From positions 1-40,408 of the forward strand of contig JODI01000078.1 of NCBI GenBank assembly GCA_000720805.1: a DNA stretch of 40,408 bases. Reading direction: 5' to 3'. How positions within the stretch are numbered: the first letter of the stretch is position 1; the number at the start of each line of letters is the position of its first letter. Both the position numbers and the translations under genes were made by a program. The notes under the pieces were generated by a model. That model was not told the DNA's origin. It saw nothing but the letters and a program-made list of their open reading frames with translations, and made no database searches. Shown here piece by piece: positions 1 through 8,021 of the stretch. Source of the DNA: Streptomyces violaceoruber (lineage in GTDB: Bacteria; Actinomycetota; Actinomycetes; Streptomycetales; Streptomycetaceae).

Positions 1-316
1 TCGGCGGGGCCCGCGGCGGGAGCGGATCGGCGGGATGCCACGGACGAGAGGTTCGAGGGCCTGGCTGTCGTGGAGGTTGGCGCCGGAGATGCCGATGGAA
101 AAGGGCATATCGGTCCGCTCGGTGATCAAGTGGATCTTTGAGCCCTTCTTGCCCCGGTCTACAGGATTCGGACCTGTCAGGTCCCCCCTTTCAGGGCCCG
201 CATGTTCACCGAGTCGATCGCGCACCGGCTCCAGTCGAGGTCACCGGAGCAGGCGGCACCACCCGCTCGAACAACTCCCACAACTCATCTGGCACCAGAC
301 GTTCAACGATCCCCAC
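1..316 (-). pseudogene. IS5-family transposase remnant (deleted and frameshifted)
   Basis: Read on the minus strand from the GTG at 316, the frame gives IVERLVPDELWELFERVVPP, the usual N-terminus of a Streptomyces IS5-type DDE transposase. It then jumps directly to the later segment DLDWSRCAIDSVNMRALKGG, so most of the first half is deleted. A one-base loss in the run of Gs near 182-187 shifts the frame again into GPNPVDRGKKGSKIHLITER and then SIGISGANLHDSQAL, which runs off the left edge. DDE transposases move insertion sequences; this copy cannot be functional. The remnant abuts the methyltransferase gene, whose last codons and stop lie inside it. The family is recognised with good confidence; the exact IS name cannot be given. 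Confidence 0.8.
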
Positions 317-1301
317 AAGGCTCGAAGAGGTCCGCGTCGTCGGCGTGGAAGGCCGCGATGTCGTAGTAGTAGCCGTTCCCGTGGGCCAGCGTGTAGCGAC
401 CGAGGTCCTTCCACACGTGCGGCTCGGTGATCCTGGTGACGAGCAGGAGTTCGCCGGTGTTGGCGTAGACGAGTGCGCCTTGGTACCCGGCCTCGGCGAG
501 CGCCGTGATGGCCCGGTAGGGGTTTTCGTCCCCTGTTCGGGCGGCCCACAGGGGAGCGAACTCGAAGAAGACGACAGGACGCGCCCGAGCGAGCAGTTCC
601 CTGTTCGCCACGATGATGCGTGGATCCGCCCCGTCCGTGTCGATCTTCACCAGCCCCGGTGACGAAAAGCGCGCGTGTGAACCGAGGATGGCCGGCAGGG
701 ACCGGAAGGGGCGGGCGGGCTTCAGACCCGACGTCGGAGGGACCAGCGCGGCGGTACCCGCCTGCCGTACGACGGTGTGAGTGCGGTCGGCGTCGTCGGC
801 GGTGGCCACGTACGCCTCCTCGATCTCGACATCACGCAACTGCCCCACGTTGCGGTGGAGGAAGTCCAGGAAGAACTCATCGCCCTCCACACAGAGGATC
901 GGCACGGTGGCTGCGCCACGCATGAGAACCGCGGTGTCGCCGATGTTCGCACCGATGTCCACAATCGTGAGGTCTGGACGGGCCGCCGCCGACATGGCGG
1001 TCAGACGTGCCAGGTTCTGCGAATAGTGCGGCCATCCGGAGAGAATGACGGGCAGGTCGTGTGACAGTGGCATCACGATGTCCTGCCCCGCGATTCGACA
1101 GGTCACGAGCGGGTCGCCGTGCTCCGACCAGAAACGGCGAGTGTACCGGGCCGAGGATCTGATCACTCGACGACCAATGGAGCCGTTGTGTGCCACGGTC
1201 GCGTATTTCAGCAACGCCTGGGCAACACTGTTCGGCGCCGCTTTTCCGGGCATTGTTACGGAATGGGTCATGCCGGAAACGTAGCAGAGACCATATTCCA
1301 A
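303..1301 (-). CDS. FkbM-family SAM-dependent methyltransferase
   Basis: Protein of about 332 residues with the FkbM/Methyltransf_21 pattern. The SAM-binding motif TIVDIGANIGDTAVL is near residue 118, an acidic strand end (CVEGDEFFLDFL) follows, and the family motif LVKIDTDGADPRII is further on, then VVFFEFAP. FkbM enzymes O-methylate sugars or polyketides, so here it probably decorates the glycan made by the neighbouring transferases. The ATG at 1301 lies six bases after the GT2 stop, suggesting coupling; an internal ATG at 1271 is an alternative start. No strong ribosome site is visible for either. The last residues (CGDR) and the stop come from the adjoining IS remnant, so the natural C-terminus may have been replaced. 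The substrate is unknown. Confidence 0.85.
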   Translation of the reverse strand: MEYGLCYVSGMTHSVTMPGKAAPNSVAQALLKYATVAHNGSIGRRVIRSSARYTRRFWSEHGDPLVTCRIAGQDIVMPLSHDLPVILSGWPHYSQNLARLTAMSAAARPDLTIVDIGANIGDTAVLMRGAATVPILCVEGDEFFLDFLHRNVGQLRDVEIEEAYVATADDADRTHTVVRQAGTAALVPPTSGLKPARPFRSLPAILGSHARFSSPGLVKIDTDGADPRIIVANRELLARARPVVFFEFAPLWAARTGDENPYRAITALAEAGYQGALVYANTGELLLVTRITEPHVWKDLGRYTLAHGNGYYYDIAAFHADDADLFEPCGDR

Positions 1302-1307
1302 TGACGA

Positions 1308-2108
1308 TTACCGCCGGCTTCCGATTTTCGTGAAGGTTCCCCATCCCCGGCTGACGCAGCGTGCGAGGGGCCACCACCAGTCCTCCGTGCGGCGGGCCTT
1401 CGGGCCGAGGTAACGGCGCATGACGTGCCGTCCCTCGACCCGCGGGTCCGGATTGTTCGCCGTCAGCGACGTGGGGTGCACGCGGAAGCACCCGAGCTGG
1501 CGCGGCAGGTAGGCCATCCGTCCGCTGCGCCGCAGACGCAGATGGAGGTCGAAGTCCATCGCGTACCGCAGGGTGGGATCGAGCGGGCCCACCTGCCGCA
1601 CCGCAACGCTGCGGTAGAGGGAGCCGGGCTGGCCCACCCAGTTCTGGCCGTATTGGAAGAACCAGGAGGCGAACGTGCCCGGACGCATCGTGTAGAGGCT
1701 GCGGCCGGCCGAGTCGATCACTCTGACCTGGCCGTACACCATGCTGGCGGCAGGGGTTCGGTCGAGTTCCCCGAGGGCCGCGGCCAGGCTTCCCTCGGTG
1801 AGCAGGTCGTCGTCGCCGAGCCAGGCCAGAAACTCCGTGGTGGCCCCGTGCCAGCCCTGGTTGATGGCGTCGCTGAGCCCCCGCCGCTCCTCGACGAGGA
1901 AGCGGCAGCCGTGCCGCTCGGCCGCCGGGCGCAGGAGGGGGGCGGCTTCCGCAGGACCGACGATCACCAGGTCCACGGGTTCTTCCTGCCGCCTGATCGA
2001 GGCCAGGCATTCTTCGAGATAACCGGGGCGTTCGCCGTTGGTCGGCACCACAATCCGCACGCGCGGAAAGGCAGGGAAGTCCACTGCATCGCCTCCGATT
2101 TCCGTCAT
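1308..2108 (-). CDS. GT2-family glycosyltransferase
   Basis: GT-A fold family 2 glycosyltransferase of about 266 residues. It opens with VRIVVPTNGERPGYLEECL, the usual nucleotide-sugar-binding start. The metal-binding acidic motif is seen as AWLGDDDLLTEGSL, and a later QPGSLYR and YAMDFDLHLRL segment marks the acceptor side. It would transfer a sugar from an NDP donor onto the growing lipid-linked glycan at the inner membrane face. The start at the ATG at 2108 is chosen because homology begins shortly after it; the frame stays open to a GTG at 2168. Neither has a clear Shine-Dalgarno sequence. It is followed after two bases plus a short gap by the methyltransferase, so the two are probably co-transcribed. 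Donor sugar unknown. Confidence 0.88.
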   Translation of the reverse strand: MTEIGGDAVDFPAFPRVRIVVPTNGERPGYLEECLASIRRQEEPVDLVIVGPAEAAPLLRPAAERHGCRFLVEERRGLSDAINQGWHGATTEFLAWLGDDDLLTEGSLAAALGELDRTPAASMVYGQVRVIDSAGRSLYTMRPGTFASWFFQYGQNWVGQPGSLYRSVAVRQVGPLDPTLRYAMDFDLHLRLRRSGRMAYLPRQLGCFRVHPTSLTANNPDPRVEGRHVMRRYLGPKARRTEDWWWPLARCVSRGWGTFTKIGSRR

Positions 2109-2382
2109 CGAGGTGTGTGTCACTGCCGTAGTGCTACACCGAACAAGGCGATGCTCCGATGGCGACACGGGACATGGCCGGGAAATTCCTTCACCGGGGG
2201 CCGGACGAGACGCCGGTCGCCATGCAGAGGAATCGGCGAGTTTTCCGTCCGTGCGGCGCGCTTGTCGGCCGATGTTCCCGGCCGGTCCAATGTGTGCATG
2301 CCGTCCTGCTTTCCGTCACGCCATCGGAGACACGGCGGCAGACCGCCTCCGCGCGGGTCCCTCCGGAGCGAGTCGGCACTCG

Positions 2383-3865
2383 TCAGTAGGCCCCGGTGCC
2401 CGCCACCACGGCGCGCACCGTCCGGACGAGGACCTCCAGGTCCCCGGACGGCGACCAGTTGTCCACGTACCTGAGGTCCAGGGCGATCGTCTCGTCCCAG
2501 GAGAGGTCGGAGCGACCGCTGACCTGCCACAGGCCGGTGAGGCCCGGCTTGACGGCAAGTCTGCGCCGCTCCATCTCGTTGTAGCTGGCGACCTCGTCGG
2601 GCAGCGGGGGGCGCGGGCCGACCAAGGACATGCGTCCCTGAAGCACGTTGAAGAGCTGAGGCAACTCGTCCAGGGAGTAGCGGCGCAGCAGTCGGCCGCC
2701 GGGGGTCGCGGCGGATCTTGAACATCCGGCCGTCGTGCTCGTTGGTGCGGGCCATGCGGTGCCTCAGCCGTTCCGCGTCGACGACCATGGTGCGGAACTT
2801 CGCCATGGTGAAGGGCTGTCCGCCTCGGCCGATGCGGATCTGTCGGTGCACTACGGGCCCCGGTGAGTCGAGCCGTACGGCGAGGGCCACCGCAGCGAGC
2901 ACCGGGGAGAGCAGCGCGATCAGCAGCGCCGCGCCCAGCCGGTCGGTCACGGCCTTGACGAGCATCGCGAGCCCGTGGCGCAGGGGCGGGGCCACGTTCA
3001 GCATCGTGAGGCCGGCCACAGAAGAGACAACCACCCGGCGCCTGGCCACCTCGGTCAGGCCCGGCACGACCATGAGCGGGCACTCGTCGCCGTGAAGGGC
3101 CCACGACAGCCGCCTCAGGCGCATTCCGGTCAGGCTCGGGCCCGGTACGACGAGGACTACGTCCACGGCCAGCTGTCGGACCGCCTCCAGCACGGGGGCG
3201 GAGTCGGCCGACGGGCACGGAGGTGCCTGCGTGCCGAGACGGGCGGCGATGGGGGCCAGCGTCTGCGGATTGTCGTCGCCGATCGGGCAGACTCCCACGA
3301 CGATGAACTCGTGGTCGGTCCGCCGCGCGAGATGGCTCACCAGACCGTCGACGGCGTTCGCCTGCCCGATCACCAGGGTCCGGCGGACGGCGCGGCCATC
3401 GCGGCGGCGGGCGAGAAGGTGACGGTGGAGCAGCGTGTGACCGACAGCGCTTGTCGGGGCGCAGGGCAGCAGCGCGGCCATGGCGATCAGGAACGGCGAC
3501 TCCTCGCCCGTCGCCGCCCGGACCACCGCGAGCAGCCCGATCAGCACCAGCCAGTCCTGCAGCGTGGGGCCGATGCCGACGCGCTCACCGAGGTGCCGTT
3601 CCGCGTAGCGGCCCCGTGCGCCGCGTACCAGCAGCCATGCTGCGGTAGCCACCATCACGTACGCCGTCGCATTCGTACCGTGGCCCATCGCGAAGCCCAG
3701 GTACACCGGTACGGCGGCGGCGATGGCGTCGCCAAGGACGGCGGTCGGCGCGTACCAGATGGGTTTGCCGGTGCGATGTCCGGCTGATGGCTGCTCCCGG
3801 ATGGCCTGTGTCCGCACAGGCTTTGTCACTGGTCCCTCGGGCATGGTCTCCCCGAACAGCCACAT
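2383..3865 (-). pseudogene. Polyprenyl glycosylphosphotransferase, frameshifted (WbaP/CpsE type)
   Basis: Initiating enzyme of exopolysaccharide synthesis, which moves a sugar-1-phosphate onto undecaprenyl phosphate. The N-terminal half carries several hydrophobic segments (for example VPVYLGFAMG and WLVLIGLLAVV) and a CoA-binding-like domain (RRTLVIGQANAVDGLV). The catalytic half starts with the membrane hairpin ALLIALLSPVLAAVALAVRL, then SPGPVVHRQIRIG and AKFRTMVVDAERLR. After FKIRRDP the frame breaks near 2705. Homology resumes in another frame with GRLLRRYSLDELPQLFNVLQ, then SLVGPRPPLPDEV, KPGLTGLWQVSGR and the stop at 2383. The residues normally between RDP and GRLLRR are missing, consistent with an 11-base deletion. 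Start taken at the ATG at 3865 behind GGAGGG. It is either a genuine knockout or a sequence error. Confidence 0.82.
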
Positions 3866-4094
3866 TCGCCCTCCAAGGTGGATCAAAAGGGACTGATCAA
3901 GTGTGTATGGCTGTCCATCGAGACTGGCGCGCGACGCCTGCCCGCAGGGAACTGTTCACCCGATGAGCAGAACCTCATGCCCGGCGCACACGGCTACGGC
4001 GCGCTTCCGCCGGTCCAGCGGGAGCGGCGGTTACACTCCGTGAGTGCACCGATCCTCACCGGCGTCGGCGTTCCGGACTGAAGACGGAGGGCAT

Positions 4095-5252
4095 GTGAGA
4101 ATCGCGGTCGCCCACAGTTTCTACGGCTCCGGGCAGCCCAGCGGTGAGAACGAGGTCGTACGCGACCAGGTGCGGGCGCTGCGTGCGGCAGGTCACGAGG
4201 TCGAACTTTTCGCCGCCCACACCGACGAGTTGTCCCGGGATCCCCTGTACCCGCTGCGGGCCGCAGTGCGGGTGGCGGCCGGGTGCGGCGGAAGTCCGCT
4301 TCGCGGGCTGCGCGAGTACGCCCCGGATGTGGTGCATGTCCACAACCTGTTTCCGAACTTCGGTCGTTCATGGGTACGGGAGTGGAAGGGGCCGCTCGTT
4401 GCGACGCTGCACAATTACCGGCCTCTGTGCGCCGCGGGGATTCTCTACCGCGAAGGTGCCGAGTGCACCCGCTGCCTGGACGGCGACCGCTGGGCCGGGC
4501 TTCGCCACGGCTGCTACCGGGGCTCACGGGTCGCGACGCTGCCTCTGGCCTGGGCAGGACGGCGTGGGGCGGCCGCCGACCCGCTTTTGTGTCGCGCCGA
4601 CCGCGTGGTTGTGCTCTCCGCGCTGAGTCGACGCATCTATATGCGGGCCGGCGTGCCGGGTGAACGCATGGCGCTCGTACCCAACTTCGTGGATGCGCCG
4701 CAGCACGACGAGGTCCGACCCGACGACGCAGGCCGCTGGGTGGTCGCCGCTCGGCTCACGGCCGAGAAGGGCGTTCTGGAACTGCTCAGGCAGTGGCCGG
4801 ACGGCGTACCGCTGGACGTCGTCGGGGACGGGGACCTGTCCGACGCCTGCCGAGCCGCAGCTCCCTCGTCGGTCCGTTTCCTCGGGCTCCTGGAGCGCGC
4901 TGAACTGCGTCGCAGGTTGCCCTCATGGCGTGGCATGGTCTTCTGCAGCCGCGTGTACGAGAACATGCCGCTTGTCTACATCGAGTCCCTGGCCGCGGGC
5001 CTTCCGGTCCTCGCATTCGCGGGATCCTCGGTTGCGGAGTCGGTGCACGAGAGCGCCACGGGCCTGGTCACACGATGGGAGCAGCCACTCGCCCCGGTTC
5101 TGGCGGAGGCCTCTGCTCGATTTCCGCGACTGAGGTCCCGGTGCCGTCAGGTCTACGAGGAGCATTTCACCGAGCGGGCATGGACCTCCCGGACGGCAGA
5201 GGTCTACGAGCAGGCACGCCGCCCGGTACACGAGTGCCCCGTCGTGTCCTGA
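4095..5252 (+). CDS. GT4-family glycosyltransferase
   Basis: GT-B fold glycosyltransferase, about 385 residues. The N-terminal domain has RIAVAHSFYGSGQPSGENEV and the acceptor-side DVVHVHNLFPNFG. The C-terminal domain has the donor-binding region WVVAARLTAEKGVLELL and the E-x7-E type motif YENMPLVYIESLAAGLPVL. The start is the GTG at 4095, preceded by GGAGG at 4086-4090, rather than the upstream in-frame ATG at 4044, because homology begins immediately at VRIAVAHS. The CTRCLDGDRWAGLRHGCYRG stretch, with paired cysteines, is common in this subfamily. The gene is divergent from the sugar-phosphate transferase, with about 230 bases between them, and convergent with the polymerase-like gene. It probably adds one sugar to the repeat unit. 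Confidence 0.9.
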   Translation: MRIAVAHSFYGSGQPSGENEVVRDQVRALRAAGHEVELFAAHTDELSRDPLYPLRAAVRVAAGCGGSPLRGLREYAPDVVHVHNLFPNFGRSWVREWKGPLVATLHNYRPLCAAGILYREGAECTRCLDGDRWAGLRHGCYRGSRVATLPLAWAGRRGAAADPLLCRADRVVVLSALSRRIYMRAGVPGERMALVPNFVDAPQHDEVRPDDAGRWVVAARLTAEKGVLELLRQWPDGVPLDVVGDGDLSDACRAAAPSSVRFLGLLERAELRRRLPSWRGMVFCSRVYENMPLVYIESLAAGLPVLAFAGSSVAESVHESATGLVTRWEQPLAPVLAEASARFPRLRSRCRQVYEEHFTERAWTSRTAEVYEQARRPVHECPVVS

Positions 5253-5344
5253 GAGCCGGCACTTCTTCGTAGTGGTCGCGACGGGTCATGGCCAGGACGA
5301 CGGATCGGTACCGGTCGACGTCTACGGACATGTACAGCACGGAT

Positions 5345-6682
5345 TCATGAGCCGAGCCCATCGCCCCGCTGTGCCCGTCGTGACCGGTGCATACCGAGCA
5401 GAATTCCACTCGCCCAGAAGAAGGGCAGTGCTCCGAACGGTGATTCCAGGACCACGCCGAGCATGGAGACGATGAGAATCGAGATGACCAGGAGAACGGA
5501 AATCGACGTCAGCTCATCGGGTCGGCCCGCCCACAGTGTCGAGAGCGCCACTGCCAGGAGGACGCTCAGCAGAGCCGTGATGGACATGAGGCCTACCAGT
5601 CCGAGGCGGGCGAAACAACCCAACAAGTAGTTGTGTGGGGAGCGCACCCCGATGCCACGGCCCAGAGGCAGATCGCCATCGGACAAACGGAGGAAGTCCG
5701 GTCCGAAACCCACACCGATCACAGTCCTGGCAGGATCGTCGAGGGTGTAGTCCAAGACTCTCTGCCATGCGATGAGACGGGCACGTGTGGTGCCCTGAGC
5801 GCTGCGGGCTTCTTGCGAGGTCGCGACGCCGCCGGTTGTGGCGATAAGGCGCTCACCGGCGGGACTGCTGGGGAGCAGGCCGAACATCACAAGGACCGCC
5901 GCAGCAACCAGCAAGATGGTGCGGACGGTGATTCGGCTGCCCTTCCGAGACCTGAGCATCAGAGCAGCGGCCACGCAGGCACAACATGACAGGAGGCCTG
6001 CTCGGGTCTGCATGAAGAGCAAGAGAAAAAGTGCGGCCCCAGCAACGGATGCGTTCGCCCACACCTTTCCCTCGCGAATTCGGATGATCGACAGTCCGAT
6101 AAGTACCCCGAGCATGGCTGAGTCGAAGTCAGGCCGGAGCTTGAAAGTCTCGCCGTCAAGTAGGGGCATCATCGATGCGAAGTCTTTTGTGAGAAGTGCT
6201 GCCGCAAGCCATCCTGCATGAATCAGAAGCGCGCAGTGGAGTAGACGGACAGTGCGCTTTCTGGCCTTCACACTCGCTCGCTGACAGGCCCTGGTGGACA
6301 GGTAGGCGGCGCTGCAGTACACAAAGGGCGCGGCGTCACGAGCGGCCACGCGCAGGGCGCCGTCGGGTGTGAGCATGCGGACAGTGGCCCACAGGATCAC
6401 CAACGCGATCAGGACTCCTGGGCCGTAGGTGAGTGTTTTCTCCTTCCTGGTCAGGGCGGCCAGGAAGGCGTACAGGGCGGCACCGCACATCAGGACGTCG
6501 CTGATGTAGACGGGCCCGATCGGCACGTGGGAAACCCAGCGGCCTCCTGCGATGAGGACCGCGACCATCAGGCTGCCCGCGATCCATTTGGCGGGGCAGT
6601 CCGCCTGCGTGGAGGGGGGAGGCACTGCCGGAAGGGAATCAATGGTTGTGCACCGAGTTACCGTCGCTTCTCGGTTGAGCAT
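5345..6682 (-). CDS. O-antigen polymerase/ligase-like membrane protein (Wzy/WaaL superfamily)
   Basis: About 445 residues, almost all hydrophobic, with roughly ten to twelve predicted membrane segments (for example VLIGLSIIRI, GAALFLLLFM, ILLVAAAVLVMFGLL, LLVISILIVSMLGVVL). A long extracytoplasmic loop before the C-terminal helices ends with VRSPHNYLLGCFARLGLVGL. This matches the conserved H-N-x-x-L motif of the Wzy_C/O-antigen ligase domain. Such proteins polymerise repeat units or ligate glycan to an acceptor on the outer face of the membrane. The start is taken at the ATG at 6682 because GGAAGGAAG stands about ten bases upstream; an in-frame start at 6721 lacks this. Whether this copy is polymerase or ligase cannot be decided from sequence. 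Confidence 0.85.
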   Translation of the reverse strand: MLNREATVTRCTTIDSLPAVPPPSTQADCPAKWIAGSLMVAVLIAGGRWVSHVPIGPVYISDVLMCGAALYAFLAALTRKEKTLTYGPGVLIALVILWATVRMLTPDGALRVAARDAAPFVYCSAAYLSTRACQRASVKARKRTVRLLHCALLIHAGWLAAALLTKDFASMMPLLDGETFKLRPDFDSAMLGVLIGLSIIRIREGKVWANASVAGAALFLLLFMQTRAGLLSCCACVAAALMLRSRKGSRITVRTILLVAAAVLVMFGLLPSSPAGERLIATTGGVATSQEARSAQGTTRARLIAWQRVLDYTLDDPARTVIGVGFGPDFLRLSDGDLPLGRGIGVRSPHNYLLGCFARLGLVGLMSITALLSVLLAVALSTLWAGRPDELTSISVLLVISILIVSMLGVVLESPFGALPFFWASGILLGMHRSRRAQRGDGLGS

Positions 6683-7021
6683 ATGCAGCCCGCTTCCTTC
6701 CGACCTTGCTCTCGTGTGCACAACCTATTTTGTGGGGTTGAGGGTCGCCGCCATCGCTCAGCGCCAACAGCGTGTCGGGCTCGGAATCTGTCTTGTCCAC
6801 TGCGTGTTGTGGGAATGCAGCGATCACACTTATTCGGGATCACCCCGTAGCGCGCTTCTCGATGGAGACCTTGTGGATGTCGCAGGGATTGAGCCGATCG
6901 ATTGACTCTTAATCAGGAACTGGTGTGCTTCACCCTGAGGCAGGGGATGTCGGTTAGGTTCCTCGAGCGTCGCCGTATCTCTTACTCGAGAGCGAGTCGG
7001 TGAACACCAGTGAGGAGAACC
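6683..7021. other. Divergent intergenic region, polymerase-like gene / tagA-like gene
   Basis: A 339-base gap between divergent genes, so it must hold promoters for both, but no convincing -35/-10 pair stands out. Less GC-rich patches occur around 6718-6735 and 6903-6925. CTCGAG-type hexamers recur near 6963 and 6986. A short segment near 6903-6917 resembles a tRNA-Lys anticodon arm, but the other arms are absent. No gene is supported here. Confidence 0.5.
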
Positions 7022-7798
7022 ATGTCCGAGCGAGGGATGAGGGTCCAGGTGCTCGGCGTGGGCATCAGCGCGGTGAACCCGGAATTGGCTGTCGAGGCCA
7101 TCACGCGGTGGATCGAGACAGGGGAGCGGTCCTACGTGTGCGTCACGGGGGTCCACGGGGTCATGGAGTCCCAGCGCGATCCCGCCCTTCGTCGGGCCCA
7201 CAACACCTCCGGACTCACCGTCCCCGACGGCATGCCCATGGTATGGGCGGGTCACCGGGCCGGTGCGTCCTGGATGCGTCAGGTACGCGGCGCCGACCTG
7301 ATGCTTTCGGTTCTGGAGCGGGCCGCGCAGTTCGGCTGGTCCTCCTACTTGTACGGTGGCGCGGAAGGGGTTCCTGAACTTCTCGCTCAGGAGTTGGTTC
7401 GCCGCATCCCCGGACTGAGGATCGCCGGTACGCACTCTCCTCCTTTCAGGGAACTCACCCCGGAAGAGGATGAGGACGTCGTACGTCGTATCAACGACAG
7501 CGGAGCTGATCTCGTGTGGGTCGGCCTGTCCTGCCCGAAGCAGGAACGTTGGATGGCCAAGCACCGTGACCGTCTCGATGCCCCCGTCCTCCTCGGCGTC
7601 GGAGCGGCCTTCGACTTCCACGCCGGTCTCAAGCCGCAGGCTCCGAGCTGGATGAAGCGCCATGGTCTCGAGTGGTCGTTCCGGCTGTTCAAAGAACCTC
7701 GTCGGCTGTGGCGGCGTTACCTGCGTAACAACCCGGCGTACTTGGCGCGCATTGCCCTGAAGCCGCCGCGGCTGACATCCGGCGACGTACCGCTGTAA
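7022..7798 (+). CDS. WecG/TagA/CpsF-family glycosyltransferase (GT26)
   Basis: 258-residue member of the GT26 family, which transfers N-acetylmannosaminuronic acid, ManNAc or related sugars to lipid-linked acceptors in teichoic acid, enterobacterial common antigen or capsule assembly. Signatures seen: VTGVHGVMESQRDP, the catalytic region LTVPDGMPMVW, QVRGADLML, and the donor-binding VWVGLSCPKQERWM followed by LGVGAAFDFHAG. The ATG at 7022 has GAGGAG four bases upstream and is preferred to the in-frame start at 7010. The stop codon TAA (7796-7798) lies inside the GTAAG target duplication of the MITE that follows, so the insertion did not alter the protein. The protein ends with the basic KEPRRLWRRYLRNNPAYLAR tail typical of the family. 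Confidence 0.92.
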   Translation: MSERGMRVQVLGVGISAVNPELAVEAITRWIETGERSYVCVTGVHGVMESQRDPALRRAHNTSGLTVPDGMPMVWAGHRAGASWMRQVRGADLMLSVLERAAQFGWSSYLYGGAEGVPELLAQELVRRIPGLRIAGTHSPPFRELTPEEDEDVVRRINDSGADLVWVGLSCPKQERWMAKHRDRLDAPVLLGVGAAFDFHAGLKPQAPSWMKRHGLEWSFRLFKEPRRLWRRYLRNNPAYLARIALKPPRLTSGDVPL

Positions 7799-7799
7799 G

Positions 7800-7959
7800 G
7801 GGTCCTTTCACTATGCCCGCCCGGGTCGCGCGGCCTGGCACCGCACCTCGCCGCGTTGCCGAAGAGCCCTCGTAGCTCCGCTACGAGGGCTCTTCGGCGC
7901 CTTGCGATGCAAGGCACCAGACCACGCGACCTCATCGGGCGCTCATAGTGAAAGGACCC
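7800..7959. mobile_element. MITE-like palindromic element with 16-bp TIRs and GTAAG target duplication
   Basis: 160-bp non-coding element. Perfect terminal inverted repeats GGGTCCTTTCACTATG (7800-7815) and its complement (7944-7959) are flanked by a direct duplication GTAAG at 7795-7799 and 7960-7964. The interior is also largely palindromic; its centre is a perfect 19-bp stem (7858-7876 with 7880-7898) with a TCC loop. It has no reading frame, so it would be mobilised in trans by a transposase recognising these ends. It lies between convergent genes and could end transcription from both sides. Parent IS family not identified. The duplication and repeats are read directly; mobility is inferred. 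Confidence 0.85.
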
Positions 7960-7966
7960 GTAAGTC

Positions 7967-8017
7967 GTGCCACGCGGCGGCCTGGTTCAGTCCCGCCAGG
8001 CCGCCGCCGTGGCGCAC
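7967..8017 (-). terminator. Hairpin terminator of the DUF4012 operon
   Basis: GCGGCGGCCTGG at 7974-7985 pairs perfectly with 7996-8007 around a 10-base loop. The stem extends past a one-base bulge (GTGCCAC with GTGGCGCAC). It lies directly downstream of the DUF4012 stop at 8022. No U-run is visible, as usual in Streptomyces. The MITE inserted between this original hairpin and the convergent tagA-like gene. Confidence 0.65.
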
Positions 8018-8021
8018 ATGC

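Noticed and set aside
5253..5344. Possible terminator between the convergent GT4 and polymerase-like genes
   Set aside because: Only short self-complementary words such as GGTACC are seen; no stable hairpin could be supported.
6895..6930. tRNA-Lys-like anticodon arm (TTGA-CTCTTAA-TCAG)
   Set aside because: The anticodon loop matches tRNA-Lys(CUU), but no D arm, T arm or acceptor stem can be formed around it, so it is either a decayed fragment or chance.
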